This document shows positions 14,693 to 26,787 of a stretch of 64,000 nucleotides of DNA, piece by piece. The notes under the pieces were generated by a model. The model was given only the letters and a program-made list of their open reading frames with translations. It was not told where the DNA came from and made no database searches. The stretch comes from Atrichornis clamosus. Taxonomy: Eukaryota > Chordata > Aves > Passeriformes > Menuridae. Every line of letters begins with the position of its first letter. Position 1 is the first letter of the stretch. The stretch spans positions 124,001 through 188,000 of the forward strand of contig WBMZ01009473.1 of NCBI GenBank assembly GCA_013400975.1, written 5' to 3'. A program made the position numbers and the translations under genes.

Positions 14693-14714
14693 GGGGAGGG
14701 GAGGGGCAGGGGGG
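14693..14714 (+). promoter_or_regulatory. Perfect G-quadruplex motif
   Basis: Four G-runs of 4, 4, 4 and 6 are separated by loops of 1, 1 and 2 bases (A, A, CA). This meets the strict G-quadruplex pattern on the plus strand. Such motifs are often near promoters or enhancers, but the sequence alone does not show a function. It borders the candidate regulatory stretch at 14715-14930. Confidence 0.75.
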
Positions 14715-14930
14715 AAGATTAGTGCCCGCGTGAAAGGGAACTTGCTTTATATTGCCTGACTTTGCAGCACGCCCCCTCTATCAAGGTTATCTCCTCTCTC
14801 CTCTCCCCATATTTGATTACACTTGACAGTGATGAGTGCTGCAGTCAGATGAGACACACTTATTTTGCTGAACAATCCCAGAGGACTTTGAAAGACAGAA
14901 CAATCCCCCAGCCAAGGAACAACTTAGGTC
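14715..14930. promoter_or_regulatory. Candidate cis-regulatory stretch next to the G-quadruplex
   Basis: This stretch is less AT-rich than its surroundings. It contains a pyrimidine-rich block at about 14791-14811, a 'cgccccctct' block near 14769 that resembles part of a CTCF site, and a 'ttgattacacttgacagtga' segment near 14813 with a homeodomain ATTA core and a TGACAG (MEIS/TGIF-type) hexamer. These are motif resemblances only, and short motifs are common by chance. Conservation among birds would be the real test. Confidence 0.25.
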
Positions 14931-15721
14931 TCCAGGATACAAGCTGGGCATTTTTATTTTGTCTTTAGAAATGGAGGTTCAAGGCAGCTGAGGTTATTTG
15001 TAGACTGAGGTCAAACTCAGCAAATATTAATATTGTCAGTTTTAAGGGATGGCTCTATGCTTGTCCAAAAGTCCTGCTGCACCAATATAAAGCATTTGCA
15101 GGACCAATCCTTCCTAAGACTTCTGTTTTCAGTGAGCCACTCCAGTCACCAAGAGTGGATGATGTTTCCCAAGGCTGATAGAGAGATAGACAGTCACTAG
15201 AGGGCAAACACAAGGCTCTGGCAGGCAAGGACCCAGTGGCTCTCTGCCTCTGGGAGCCCCTGGCCCTGGCTGCACCCTGACATGTTCCTCTGCAGATTCT
15301 GAGTTAGCAAAGGGACATCGATGCCCCCTTTCCCTCTCTCTCTCCCTGTTAAGGTCTGGGGGCTGTGAAATTTTGCACAACAGTCATTGGACTATCAGGG
15401 AATGATTCTGAAGCCCATTCCCAAGCCCCTTCTGTTATTTTGTGTCTTAGCATTAGGAAATACACCCCATACATGAGGACTGAATAAGCTTCTTTCTCCA
15501 AACTCCCTGTTTGCATCACTCCATGAACAAGACCAATTAAGGACACTGAATTCACCATAAAGATTGGTCACTTTAATGAAAAATCCTATATTCCATCAAA
15601 AATGACCATTCCATTTTACTATGTTCATGACTTTATTCCCATGAAAGCATAAATTACTTCGCAAATCAAAATATGTGCACATGTATGTACATTTATATAT
15701 GTGTGTGTATACACTTACAAC
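14931..15721. other. No recognisable feature
   Basis: Apart from a short CT-rich run near 15335-15350 and a short TATA/TGTG alternation near 15695-15710, nothing stands out. The open frames near 15129-15558 on the minus strand overlap one another and lack splice context. Confidence 0.5.
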
Positions 15722-15957
15722 AGAGGGCAGATTTAAATTAGATATTGGGAGGAAAAGCTTACAGTGAGGGTGGTGCGAGACTGGAATGAGTTGCCCAGAG
15801 AAGCTGTGGATGCCCCATCCCTGGGACTGTCCAAGGCCAGGCTGCATGGGGCTCTGAGGAACCTAGTCTAGTGGAAGGTGTCCCTGCCTGTGGTAGGGGA
15901 GTTGGAAATAGATAATCTTCAAGGTTCTTTTCAACCCAACCCATTCTGGAATTCTGC
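15722..15957 (+). mobile_element. CR1 LINE 3' end
   Basis: The motifs follow the CR1 3' region in order: 'agagggcagatttaaattag', 'acagtgagggtggtg', 'gttgcccagagaagctgtgg', 'atgccccatccctgg', 'aaggccaggctgcatggggc', 'ctagtggaaggtgtccctgc', and an ending 'caacccaacccattctgg' with one octamer-like unit. It is severely 5'-truncated, with no coding portion left. Divergence from the remembered consensus is moderate. Open frames on the minus strand across it are shadows. Confidence 0.92.
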
Positions 15958-18631
15958 AAAATTTAGTAAAAATTCCAAATTCTCAAGAATTTATCACAAT
16001 CCATAGCAATTTGTTTCAGTGAAACCTACTTTATTTAAGTGTTATGGGTTTTTTTGCACTGGGCAGTTTTCCTGCTACTAACCTTTGGTTATCTTATATC
16101 TAGATGTGAGGTGATGACTGTATTTATAATAAGGATTTAAAACATGATGCTGAAAGAAGGTGACACTAATAGACACTAAACTTTCCACAGCTCCTATTAT
16201 CATTCAAGTATTGTGCCTGTTTTCACATGTTATACCTGAGTTCAATATAGATGCATTCTTCATAGACACTTAGACAATACTTGAAGTTACCTGGCAGTAT
16301 TTCTGATCCCTGTTATTAATTCAAGTTGAACTGGAATGTACTGGGAGCATTTAATCCTTGTTCTGTTTGGTGCAAGAAAAATGTTGTTCACATAAAGTTA
16401 CCAACAAACTAAGTTATACCATCAATGACCAACTGAACAATAGTATCAGTCTTGCCCTAGACTTCTTTCACCTGTTGAAGCATGAACTTTTACAAATATC
16501 TGCTTCACTGCATTCTTTCTCTCACCATTCTGAGACAGGTGCCCCTCACATTGAATGAGTTTTAAAATATTGCATTCAAATCCCATAAAAGGGTAAGACC
16601 AAAGATTTCAGTCACATTACTGCTGAAATTCCAAGTTGAGCCTTGACCGTACTTTATTTTCCTCCTGCTGCTGAGGTTATTCTTAGCAATAATTTTAGAG
16701 TGAAAAGAAGAAGGTAGAGTAAAAAAAAAATTTAAAAAGAGAAAGAACGAGTGGTTAAATACCACTGTTCTGTAAGATATACTTAGAATCAATCATTCTA
16801 GTGTTTTCTCAGCCAGACTAGTGATCATAAATCCTGTATCTTTCTCCAAGCTCACTGGTTGTGCCAGCCATTCATTCTGAGAAGCTTCATGTGTCCTGTA
16901 CAGGCCTTCACAGTAGGATTATGGATCCAGGAGAAAGCTCTGCTCAGAGAGAGGCAGGAAGTGAAAGGAGACTTGTTTGGTGCAGCACACCAGACTATAC
17001 AAAAGGAAAAGCAAGCCATGAAGACGGACAAATGGAAAAGGAGGTGGAAAAAAAAGGAGTTATTTGTAGTTCATGACAGAAGTTTAGTTCAATGAGGAGT
17101 TCTTCTGACTTGCCTTACTTTCATTTAGTAACTGGAACTGGAATTCCATTGGGCTAATTTGGAATTGACCACTGGAACACCTGGAACACCTGGAAAAACA
17201 TTGTTAAACCTTTAAGTTCCATAGGAAAAAGAGGTGTGCACACAGAGCTGACTCTCTCTCATTTTGGCACTCTAACCTCCCGATTGCAGGTATGGCAGAG
17301 GCTAAAGCAAAATCTGCAAATGAAGTCACGTTTCCTTTTCTCTCACGTCAGCTCACTGAGAAAAAATGCCATCTCTCATAAGAAATGCAATGGTCTTTCT
17401 CCCTTCCCCATACATGAAGATCCTGACATATAATGGCTGCACATTTGCATTTAGCTCGAACTCACCAGTCTGCTTCTAAGATATATGGAATTTGAGGGGA
17501 AGAATTTGTTAGTCAAAATATCTTATAATGGAAAAACTGGTTACAGAGCTTTGCAATGGCCTTGCTGCTCTAGGAAAAAAAAAAAACCAAAAACCCAACC
17601 AATAAACTAAACCAAACAGCCCCCCACAACCACAAAAGTAAAAAGAATAAAGAGCAGCCAAACATTTTCCATCCCATTGGTTAAAACAAATGGGAACACA
17701 AGTAGGGATGCAGTTACAACGTGCTGTGGTTACAGGAGCCATTCTACTACTGAAGACACGAGAAGTCATGAGCTACAGACCCCTGTTGTATGTCTGTACC
17801 TTGCAGCTGTTAGAAGCAATGAGTGAAGTGATGGATTCCAGAGCCTCCTTCTGAGTTTTGAATTCAGCATCAGTCCAGAGGCATTAATCGTTGCCTTTCA
17901 AGAAGCAAGGCCTGTTTTCTTTCTAGTGAGGGGAAGGTGGTACTGTTAGATTTGCCCCTGGGATGCTGTGAAGATCTGCCTCCTTGAACAGCCAGGTTCT
18001 TGCACATTGTTCAATGATCAAAACTTAGTGGGAGCAATAAACCCAAATCTCCTGACAGATGATAAGGAGCAACTGTAAGGAGGAGTTTCTGAGCAAGGCC
18101 ACTCTGGCTGAGATGAATGAAGGAACTCAAAACCAGCAGTGCAATAACTTAATGGAGCCACTTCTCCTTCTCTATTCCCTGAAACATTTTTTTTGGTTTT
18201 TCAAGCCAAGATATGGGGGTATGGCTAACCATTGACCACCTCCCCAAATCAGGCTGGCATGGTAATGTTCCAGAGTGTGGATGATAGCACAGCTCACCTC
18301 TGTCTCCACATTAGAGATGAAAGATCTAGTCTTTTAGGAAAACCAAGTCAGAATAAGCCAAAATCTGAGTACTCAGAGTCATTTCCAATTGACAAACAGA
18401 TCAGAGATCTCTCTCTGTCCAAAAGCATCCTTGGGCAAAAGACAAAAGAGAATGCTTCAAAATGCAGGACCAAATTTATATATGCAACGCAATACTGCAG
18501 ATGTAATTGACTATTGGACCACGATAAACGTATTTGTGTTGGGCTTTCCACAGGCAGAATTCTAACAAAAACATTTGAATACTTTAAATGGTGATATCAC
18601 TAAAACAAACATTTTTTATGGTCCTCTATAT
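15958..18631. other. AT-rich DNA with minor simple repeats
   Basis: Three near-copies of a nine-base CTGGAACAC unit lie at about 17172-17194. A run of about a dozen A at 17575-17586 is followed by an A/C-rich stretch to about 17640. Neither can be assigned to an element. The overlapping 71- and 78-codon plus-strand frames at about 16859-17095 have no supporting splice signals. Confidence 0.5.
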
Positions 18632-18808
18632 TAAATATACAGATACATGTGGATAATTTTATAACCAAAATTACATGTCTTTATAATTGCAACGGTTTGA
18701 CATCGCTGAAACTCCAAAACTGTGTGTGGTTTTATACAGTAAATATATAGATACATGTGGATGATTTTATAACCATAATTACATGTCTTTATAATTGCAA
18801 TGGTTTGT
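18632..18808. repeat. Tandem duplication, 108-bp unit
   Basis: The first copy begins at 18632 and the second at 18740. About 68 bases align with only a handful of substitutions, including the shared 'gatacatgtgga', 'ttttataacca' and 'acatgtctttataattgcaa' blocks. The first unit also has a roughly 38-base spacer (18702-18739) that is not repeated after the second copy, which ends in a short (CA)n run at about 18810-18823. The minus-strand open frame crossing it shows the same duplication in translation and is not a gene. Confidence 0.9.
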
Positions 18809-18823
18809 GTACACACACACACA

Positions 18824-21800
18824 AATGTGATGCTTAATAGTTTTTCTCCCAAAATATCAAAAGCAAAACACAACACATCATTTTTCACATTTGTGTGATC
18901 CTTTTGGGGCACTTCCTACAGTCTTTTCTCAGGACTGGATCTCCAGACATAGCACCCAGCCACCAGGGCATAGGACAGTAGCAGGTACTGCAGATTGACT
19001 GTAATCAGAGCCTTGTTCCCTCCTAAGAAAATTCAGTGGGTGTTCCAAATTGAAAGATTTTGGCTTAACCCGGTTTTAGACTTACATTCACAAACAATAC
19101 TGACACACTCACTTTCAATCTCAAGCGTACATGACTAACTAGTAATTTCCTGCATTTGTGACATGCCATGATCATCCTTGATGCTGTTAAAGTTTGCGAC
19201 TACACCAAAAAGCAGTGGCAAGTTGATAGCGAATGACCCCCGGTAAGTTATTTTGAAATTGCTAGACTTTGTTCTGCAAGTTTAGTCTCTCATAGCAACA
19301 TGGACAGCATATCATTCTATGCTGGCTTCATTAAAAGAAAACGATTCCGTCTTTCGGTTAAAAAAAAAGAAAAGCTGTAACTGTTGAAGCAGCATGCACC
19401 TAATAAGCTACTTCTAAATCTGGCTCCATCATTTCAGTCTGTGGACTAGCAGAACAGAGCTTGCAGAATCCTTCTCAAGTAAGTATTGCTTTCTATTTAC
19501 AGCATGTTTTTATTTTTTTCATTTAAAATTAATAACAGGTAGCAAAGAAGTCTTCAGCATTGAATTAGTGGTGCTGCAATATGACAACTGGAAGCCTGCT
19601 TTAAGCATGAATTAACATGCTCTGTTGTTTCATTTGGCAGACATTACTGTCTTTAAAAGGAAATAGTTAATACATTAAGGTACAAGACAGCAAATTATAT
19701 GGATGAAGCTTCCTAAAACTGCAGTGCTAGAAAGCTAATGAAATGATTTATAGTTGACTGTCATGATAGGGTTTTTTTTAATGAGTGATGTATCTTTTAT
19801 TTGCATAATGCACATCATGGAACATGTCTATTTGATCTCATCAGAACTGGAATATGTATTCTGAATATGCTGCTGGCCATTAAGTATGAAATTAGCAAAA
19901 TAATTTATATCTTCAAGAAAGGAAAAATTCAGACAGTGGCATTAATATTAATAAAGCTAATATGTACATATTAAACCTACCTCAGGTTTGTGTTAAGTGA
20001 TGAAGGAAAATATATGTAGTGGATGACTTTGTCTAATTATACAAAGTGTTAGTCAAACATTGCTAAATCAAACAGAGTATAGATGAAATAATTGTTTGTA
20101 TAAAAAACAACATAAACACATAACATTTGCCAAAAAAACCAGCACATACTGTAGCATGCTTTCTGCAAGGGTACTTAAACAGCTCTGATGGACATGTCTC
20201 TTTAATACAATGAAATGAGGTGGGACTATGGCTGTGAAAGGAAAATAAATAATATTTTGCTTCATGTTTAAATTGCAACTGTTGTACTAGAAAGGAGTTA
20301 GGAACAGGCAATGCACAGGGCTACCTTTATATTTGGTATGCAAACACACACATATCCAAACAAACATTTTTTTTCTCATTTAGTCATAGCTGCTTATCAC
20401 CAATTCCTGTGACATGCAACTCTGATCGCAAACAGGAAGGTTTGCAGCACTCAGCAGAAATCTGAGCTGCATCTGAGACATTACAGCTCCAGAACTAATA
20501 TTCTGGAAATGTTTAGCACAAACATATCTATACCTCCAAGTAATATTATTTATCATGTTTTTTTATGCAGGCAAAAATATGCTGCAAAAAAAATCTAACT
20601 GCTTAGTTAACTTCCACAGAAAACTACATAGATACTTCCCTTCTGCTCAAGTTATACATCCCTCAACAACCCATGGTAACAGCAGACAAGAAATTATCAT
20701 TTATATCTGTCAGTTATTTTCAAATTACCCAGAACAACAATTTTAAAACACTTCCAACCCAACTCATTTATATGCAAGCAAGCTTTTTTTTAACAAACTT
20801 TTCCAGGACATATTGAAGCATGGAACTGGAACAACCATTTCCTTATTTACTGTGTAATAGAAATAGAAAGTTTTTGGCAGATTATATATATGCAGAGATA
20901 AAGAATGGAAACAGAGATAACAAAATCAGTGTTATGGTTGTGGTGAACAATAATATAGCCTTCCTTTTGCAAGAAACATTAAGCTTCCCGAGGGCCAGCT
21001 CTGAAGAGCGTAATACATTAGAAACCAAGGGAGAGGTTTAGTCTGACATCCCACAGCCCTTCCCAAAATCCCAGGAAAACACAACATAGTTATAACTAGA
21101 CCAATAAATAGTGAAACTTTTGGTACCATCCCCTACAAGACTAAAGGAGACATCAGTCAGCAGAAATAGTGCTAACAAGCTTAGGTCATTTCCACAGCTA
21201 TTATTATTTATCAACTAGAAGAAGCAATCATTGGGAACTATTTCTGAGACAGACTAGGAGGGTGAGGAAGAGGTAGAGAACTGCCTTTGGGAGGCCTTCA
21301 TGATGACCTCATGATCGAGGAGACAGCATTCCCCAGGTGAAAAGACTCATTCCTTCCCTATACTTTGTGATTTCCTAATTCTGCAAAAGAATGATCCTAA
21401 TGAAATTCCAGAAACCTAGTACAGGTCAATTGTTCTTATGAAACTCAAAGGCCCTGTGGGGGGGGTGGGATTCAACCCGCTACAAAGAATTGTGAATTTT
21501 TGTATTATACTCTGGAACAACTTAGTCTAACATATAATTCTAACACTTAAACACATGAACTTGCATAAGCTCACTGGACAGGGAGAAAAAAAAAAAGGAG
21601 AGAGAGAGAATATCATAGCAACATCTTATTCCTTTGTGGTTTATGCATTTAACAAAGACTTACCTTCCAGTCTTAAACTTTGCTCTGTGTTTAACATTTA
21701 ATTAGCAGAATTACATATTCCTGCAGATATAAGAAAAGATGACAAGAGAAACACTGCTGTACTGAAAGATCTCTGGTATTCCTGGAAGCGTCAATGGGAA

Positions 21801-22130
21801 GGACTTTGGGTAGCCTTAATTCACCAGTAAGGTGGTATCATATCAGAAAGGGACATTATATGGCTTCAGAGACAGCAAGGCCCTCCAGACTGTGACATCC
21901 AGCGTACATTTAGGAATGGCTGAAAGTAAAATAAACTGGTATATAAAATATAATTACTTTTTAAATATAGGATAATTAATGAGTGAGAAATATTTTCATT
22001 CCACCTGGAGAAAAAGAAAGTGTATTTTTATTCTAAGCTTGATTTTGCATGAGAACTAATTCCATTCTTCCACTCATTTTTCCTCTCTACTGTCTTAAAT
22101 TTTCTAAAGCTTTTTTCTCTCTTTTTTAAA
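18824..22130. other. AT-rich DNA, one possible small exon
   Basis: No transposon or coding region was recognised. The one feature picked out is a possible 41-bp exon at 19438-19478, listed separately. Short A or G runs occur near 21456 and 21585. Confidence 0.5.
19438..19478 (+). other. Possible small exon bounded by splice-like signals
   Basis: A pyrimidine-leaning stretch ending in 'atttcag' at 19431-19437 looks like an acceptor, and 'gtaagtatt' starting at 19479 is a near-ideal donor. The 41 bases between them are open in two of three frames, so it could be a 5' untranslated exon or a microexon. It lies upstream and on the same strand as the coding exon at 29063. Chance pairs of splice-like sites this close are frequent in intronic DNA, so this is only a candidate. 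Confidence 0.15.
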
Positions 22131-22210
22131 GACGATTATAATAATAATGATTATAATAATAATGATTATGATGATAATAGTAATTAATAATCATTATTAT
22201 AATATAATGG
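22131..22210. repeat. AAT/ATT-type simple repeat with hairpin symmetry
   Basis: The left half is built from TAATAATAATGATTA units and the right half from TAATCATTATTATAA. The two halves are near-perfect inverted complements around a short centre at about 22180, so the stretch could fold into a hairpin or cruciform. Confidence 0.8.
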
Positions 22211-22483
22211 GGAAAAAGAAGAGAGAAAAGGGAGAGGAAAATGAGGAAAATGGTATACCTAATTTGGAAAGCCACAAGACACTACCATCCTGCCTCAAAA
22301 AAGGACAGGTTTAAAGACTAGACTCAAAGGATTTGATACTTTCCTAAAAATACACATTATCAAGGAGCAGTGGAAGAAACTAAGACTCCTCATCTGTGTA
22401 TTGTCAGAAGGATAAATTATTTTACTGTCTTTTCACCAAGCAACTACAAGTGAACTGGAGACACAGAATCAAATGCTAGTGTA

Positions 22484-22690
22484 ATGCAGATGACCTACAG
22501 CTCTACCCATCCTACAGCACGGCTACAAAAACGGTACAGCGTGTGAAGAAGAGCTCATGGCGCAGCTGGCTAAAGCAGAAACTGAGCAAGAAAAAGATGA
22601 TGTTGGCAGAAGATAGAGAGCATTTTGAGGACTCATTCCCAGTCAAGGTACGCAGCCGCGGTTGGTCACTAAACACAAATCTGCTACTAA
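22484..22690 (+). mobile_element. Ancient LINE reverse-transcriptase relic (CR1/L2-like)
   Basis: In the frame starting at 22486 the translation begins ADDLQLYPS, matching the catalytic 'YADDTQLY' box of LINE reverse transcriptases (the two Asp are metal-binding). Twenty-seven codons later, at 22567, it reads WLKQKLSKKKMMLA, matching the downstream 'WLKLNPSKTEVMLV' element of the CR1/L2/Rex group. No stop interrupts the two motifs. The family assignment within that group is uncertain. The Tyr before ADD is lost and the element is truncated on both sides. Confidence 0.6.
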
Positions 22691-24419
22691 CTTCTGTTAG
22701 CTAGGAAGCTCTGTCTCTCTTGGGTGCGGACAAAAATTTCACAGGCAGGTGGTATCACAAACTTTTGGTGCTAAGAAGTGCCAACGTGGAGAAAAAGCTC
22801 TAGTGTATATGCTCTGAAGCACAGCCTAACTAGACCACAAATCTGTTCCTTACATTGTAGATCAGCTTCATATCATTTTGCATTCCCCTCTTCCAAGCAG
22901 TCCATTGTCTAAACTGTGGATAAATAAAAGGCCATTTAAAACCCTTGGAAAAAAATCCCAGTCTTCAGCTTCATTTCTCTGACTTTTCTCAGCAAGAGTA
23001 AATTTTCTCTTCATGGAAAAATGAAGGGAAAAAAGTCCCTTGGTAATTAAGGGCAATCAAATGTCATTTGCTAATGCCACAAGTGCCTTGTGTATTTCTT
23101 AGGAAAACTTTAAAGATATGCACAGCAACGTGTGTCCACGTTGTGTAGTCTTCTACTGCTTGGAAGCAGACAACACAACAGCCAGCAGCTTACAACTGAT
23201 ACTAATTTGGCTGCTTGCACAGCAATGGAAGGAGCTCTGACAGTACGACACTGAGTGCAGTGAGGGCCTGTGTCAAATGGACTGTTGTAGTGGAATTAAA
23301 AAATAATTAAATTGCTATATTAAAATGTTTTGTGCTCACATTTTTCTCTTCCTTAATTTTTAATCTATTTTTAAAGCTATAAATATAGTTTGCATTTTAA
23401 TTGGGTTTCTGTCTCTAATTTTACTGCAGCTGTAGCATTTGTCAGAGAACAGTGGCTCTGTTTTCAGGGTGGTGTAGGATTTATACTAAAAAACCTCTCT
23501 CCTCTAATGCTCAACACTTCTTACAGGCCTACCACAGCTCTGTCTAGTGTACAGCTATAAATTAAATGAGTCAGACCTATGAATGTTGATAAGAAAGATG
23601 ACACAGCAATTTGTTGTATTCAGTTTGGTCACCCTGTGGATGTAAAATAGATTAATGTTTTCCTCATCATGGTGGAGAGGTAGATTAATGAGAATTTAGA
23701 GGAATTTAGATCCATTAGATCTTTAGATTTAGATTCAAGGTTGAATGCAGACACTTACCAACATGGAGTTTCCTGCATAGAAACATGAGTTTCTTATATG
23801 TCTCTGGTCTTTAAGACACCACAGTAACTTTTCACCTCCTTTTAATGCCAATAAAACTTACCATTTGTTAAGAATCCAGACTAATTTAATGGTGGCAGCA
23901 CTGGTCCAATTTTCATTTGTCATTACAAGTTACAGAGCTACCAACAACTGAGAGAAAGGAAAAACTCATTTTAAGATTTTAACTTGTTCTCATTTGAAGT
24001 AATGCATTAAAATAAAAGAACTGAACTTTCATTCTGCTGGTACTGAAGACAGCTGGATCTCACAGAGTTAGAGTAAATGTCTGCTGAAATTTTCCTTAGG
24101 ACTGAAGGACTTTCAAAAAGAATCCAGTGAGGTAAAGCCAACACTGACTGCATCTCCACTCCATTACAAATAGTTTGTTCCAAAAGAAAACAGAAATGGT
24201 GAAAGTAATATGTAGTGAAATGGAATTTTTGTTGTGTGAGACCTAGCATCCTAGAAATAGACATTATTCCCATTAATTTGGAAATGTTCTGGAGTTTCTG
24301 GAGAATAACTAAATAGAATAATGCTGAGAAGAATTTCAGCAAACACTGTCTTGCTGATGAAACTGGACTAGACAAGCTTGTACTAAAAGCAAACTTGTAT
24401 TTGGCAACCATTACAGAAA

Positions 24420-24457
24420 AAACCCACCAACAAACAAACAAACCAAACAAAAAAATC
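24420..24457. repeat. A/C-rich simple repeat with (CAAA)n core
   Basis: Several CAAA/CCAA units in a row, flanked by an A run and a C run. It is low complexity with no coding meaning. Confidence 0.8.
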
Positions 24458-26767
24458 CCCCATTTGTTAGAAGAAATCCAGAGAGGAACATTTGTATTAT
24501 TTAAAGGGATAAACTAAAGTGCAAAACTGAAAGGTCCCATAAAACACTTCAAAATTAACTGCATTAAGTGTGAAGAGGAGTGGATAAGACGTGATAAAAT
24601 TTTCAATAAAGGCAGGAGGGAAGAATATATCTGAACAAGAATGGGCACTGGGAGAGTTGGGATATATCTATTTTAAGAGTGGAGTATCTGCTGAGGGACA
24701 TACACATCTGTAGGGCAAACTGAGAACTTTGAAATGAATCGCTTAAAAGGCTCTGGAACAGGTCATAATTGCAATTAAAATAAACTTCAATAATGTTTAA
24801 AAATAAGATTTACTTCTTTTTTCATTAATAACTTAAAACTTCCTTATAAGTCTCAAAATGCAGAAAACTCTTATACTTGTTTGACTTTTTAAATGTAGAT
24901 AATCTGCTGAAGAGATTCTCGTTAATGTATTAAAAGAAAATTTTTGATATACCAAAACTTTGCACACATCTTTAGTATTAAAACTGTTGAATGATGCCTG
25001 CTTTGACCCAAAAATGATCATATCTTCCAGAGCTCTACACAAAGAAACTTCCAGTTGTCATAACAACATCCTGCGGCAAATACCAGATAGCTTGTACTTG
25101 TCTTTAATACAATTAGCAAAAGTAAAAATGCCTGAAGATTAAAAACCAGGGATGTTATTTAAAAGGGAGGGGAAATTAATAATTCTTTTCTTTTTTAATT
25201 CCCACAAAATTCAGCTTTCAATTTTAAGTCTTCGTACAATTGTCTGTAGAAATATTCCATTGCATCCAGTCGTATTTGCAGGTAACTCCGTTTTGCTCCA
25301 TTTTTATACAAAATACACAGGTTTCTAATAATATCTTTGTAAAATTACACTCAGAATATAAATAAGCCTAAATTAACCTTTAGAAAAATCCTCATGTGTT
25401 TTCCTAAATAACAAGTTTATTAGACAAATCCCTGAATGCTTCAATCTTGTCAAATGAAACGCTAAGTCGCTATGAAAGTCCCATTTAAGCTGTGATCTTA
25501 ACTATCATTGTGTTATAAATGTTCCAGAGTCAACAGTCAGTTAATCAGGAATGGATCAGTATTGCTCTGTTTGTGTTCTTCTACTTACACTAAAACAGAA
25601 TAGAACATCTTAGCCATTGCACCACACAAAATTACAAACTCTATGCACTTGAGTCCCTAGAAATGATTCACTTATGAGCGAGTCTTGATGGTATCTGGAG
25701 ATGTCACCTCGATCAGGGTCACATTAAGCAAGACTGTGTATCATAGAAGTACACAGAAAAATACAGTCTTTTCCTAACCTAAAGGCCAGTTAAAGGTAGC
25801 TACAGGCCAAAGTGCAGGTGTTGATCAAAGGCCAGCGAACTGGGTAATGGCAGAGCTGCTGATAAAGGACACCTTATTTACAGTGAAGTCTGTCACTTAG
25901 GTCAGACAGTTTTCAGTTGATTTGCACAGACATATTGTATTATTCCAACAATTGTGCCCACTGTTTCTAAAGTACGGCAAAATTAATGCATAACTTTTTC
26001 TCTTCAGATTATTTGGGTGTATGATAATATGGCTGGTTTAGAAGAACTTGGAAATCTGGCAAGCATCCACTTAGAAGAGGCAAATTGTAGTAATAAATAA
26101 CAGAAGAACTTGAGCTCTCTGAAGGTATTTATTCCAAGAGTACAGCCCAGACTACTGCAGCAAAGTATTGCCATTCATAGGCATGCCTGTTTGCCCTGGA
26201 ACAAGAAATTCTCTATATAAGCAATGTCTTCAAAGAGATTTAAATATAAGGTAAAATAATTTGAGCACTTAAAAAATAAGTCACTTAACACTGGAAAATT
26301 ACTCATGAACATAAAATCATTATTAAAAAGTTCAAGATTTCAAACATGCAGATTTTTAAGATATTTTGTTTTAATATTCAGCTTCACTATTTATACATGT
26401 GACTGGTGGAAATAATTTCTGCAATTCATGTAGTCTCTAGAGAGTATTTTAGTGAATTTATTTAAGAGAGAACTGAATAATTACTGTTACTATAAACTTG
26501 GATAACAACTATTTCAACCAAGATTTTGAGAGATTTATGTGGAAAGATCTATATAATTTAAATAAGAAGAATTATTTTTATTTTGCAGCTGTGGATAACT
26601 TTTTTCTTAATAATCAGATATGTCTGCATCATATGTCTAGAGTCATTAGGCATAAGTCATCTGAAGAAAGAGAAGCAGCAGTATAAGCAGTATGACACCC
26701 ACAAGTGTTACATACCCATGTTATCTATAACCTACAACCTGGCATTTTTCCTGTTAAAAAAAAGAAG

Positions 26768-26787
26768 TGTATATATATATATATATT
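26768..26787. repeat. (TA)n microsatellite
   Basis: An uninterrupted alternating TA run of about nine units. Confidence 0.95.

Noticed and set aside
20745..20775. Possible CR1 tail ('cacttccaacccaactcat')
   Set aside because: Only about 15 bases resemble a CR1 end, and the upstream sequence shows none of the expected CR1 landmarks.
24007..24450. 147-codon minus-strand open frame
   Set aside because: It starts in a CAAA-type simple repeat, has an AT-driven composition, and shows no splice context or recognisable domain.
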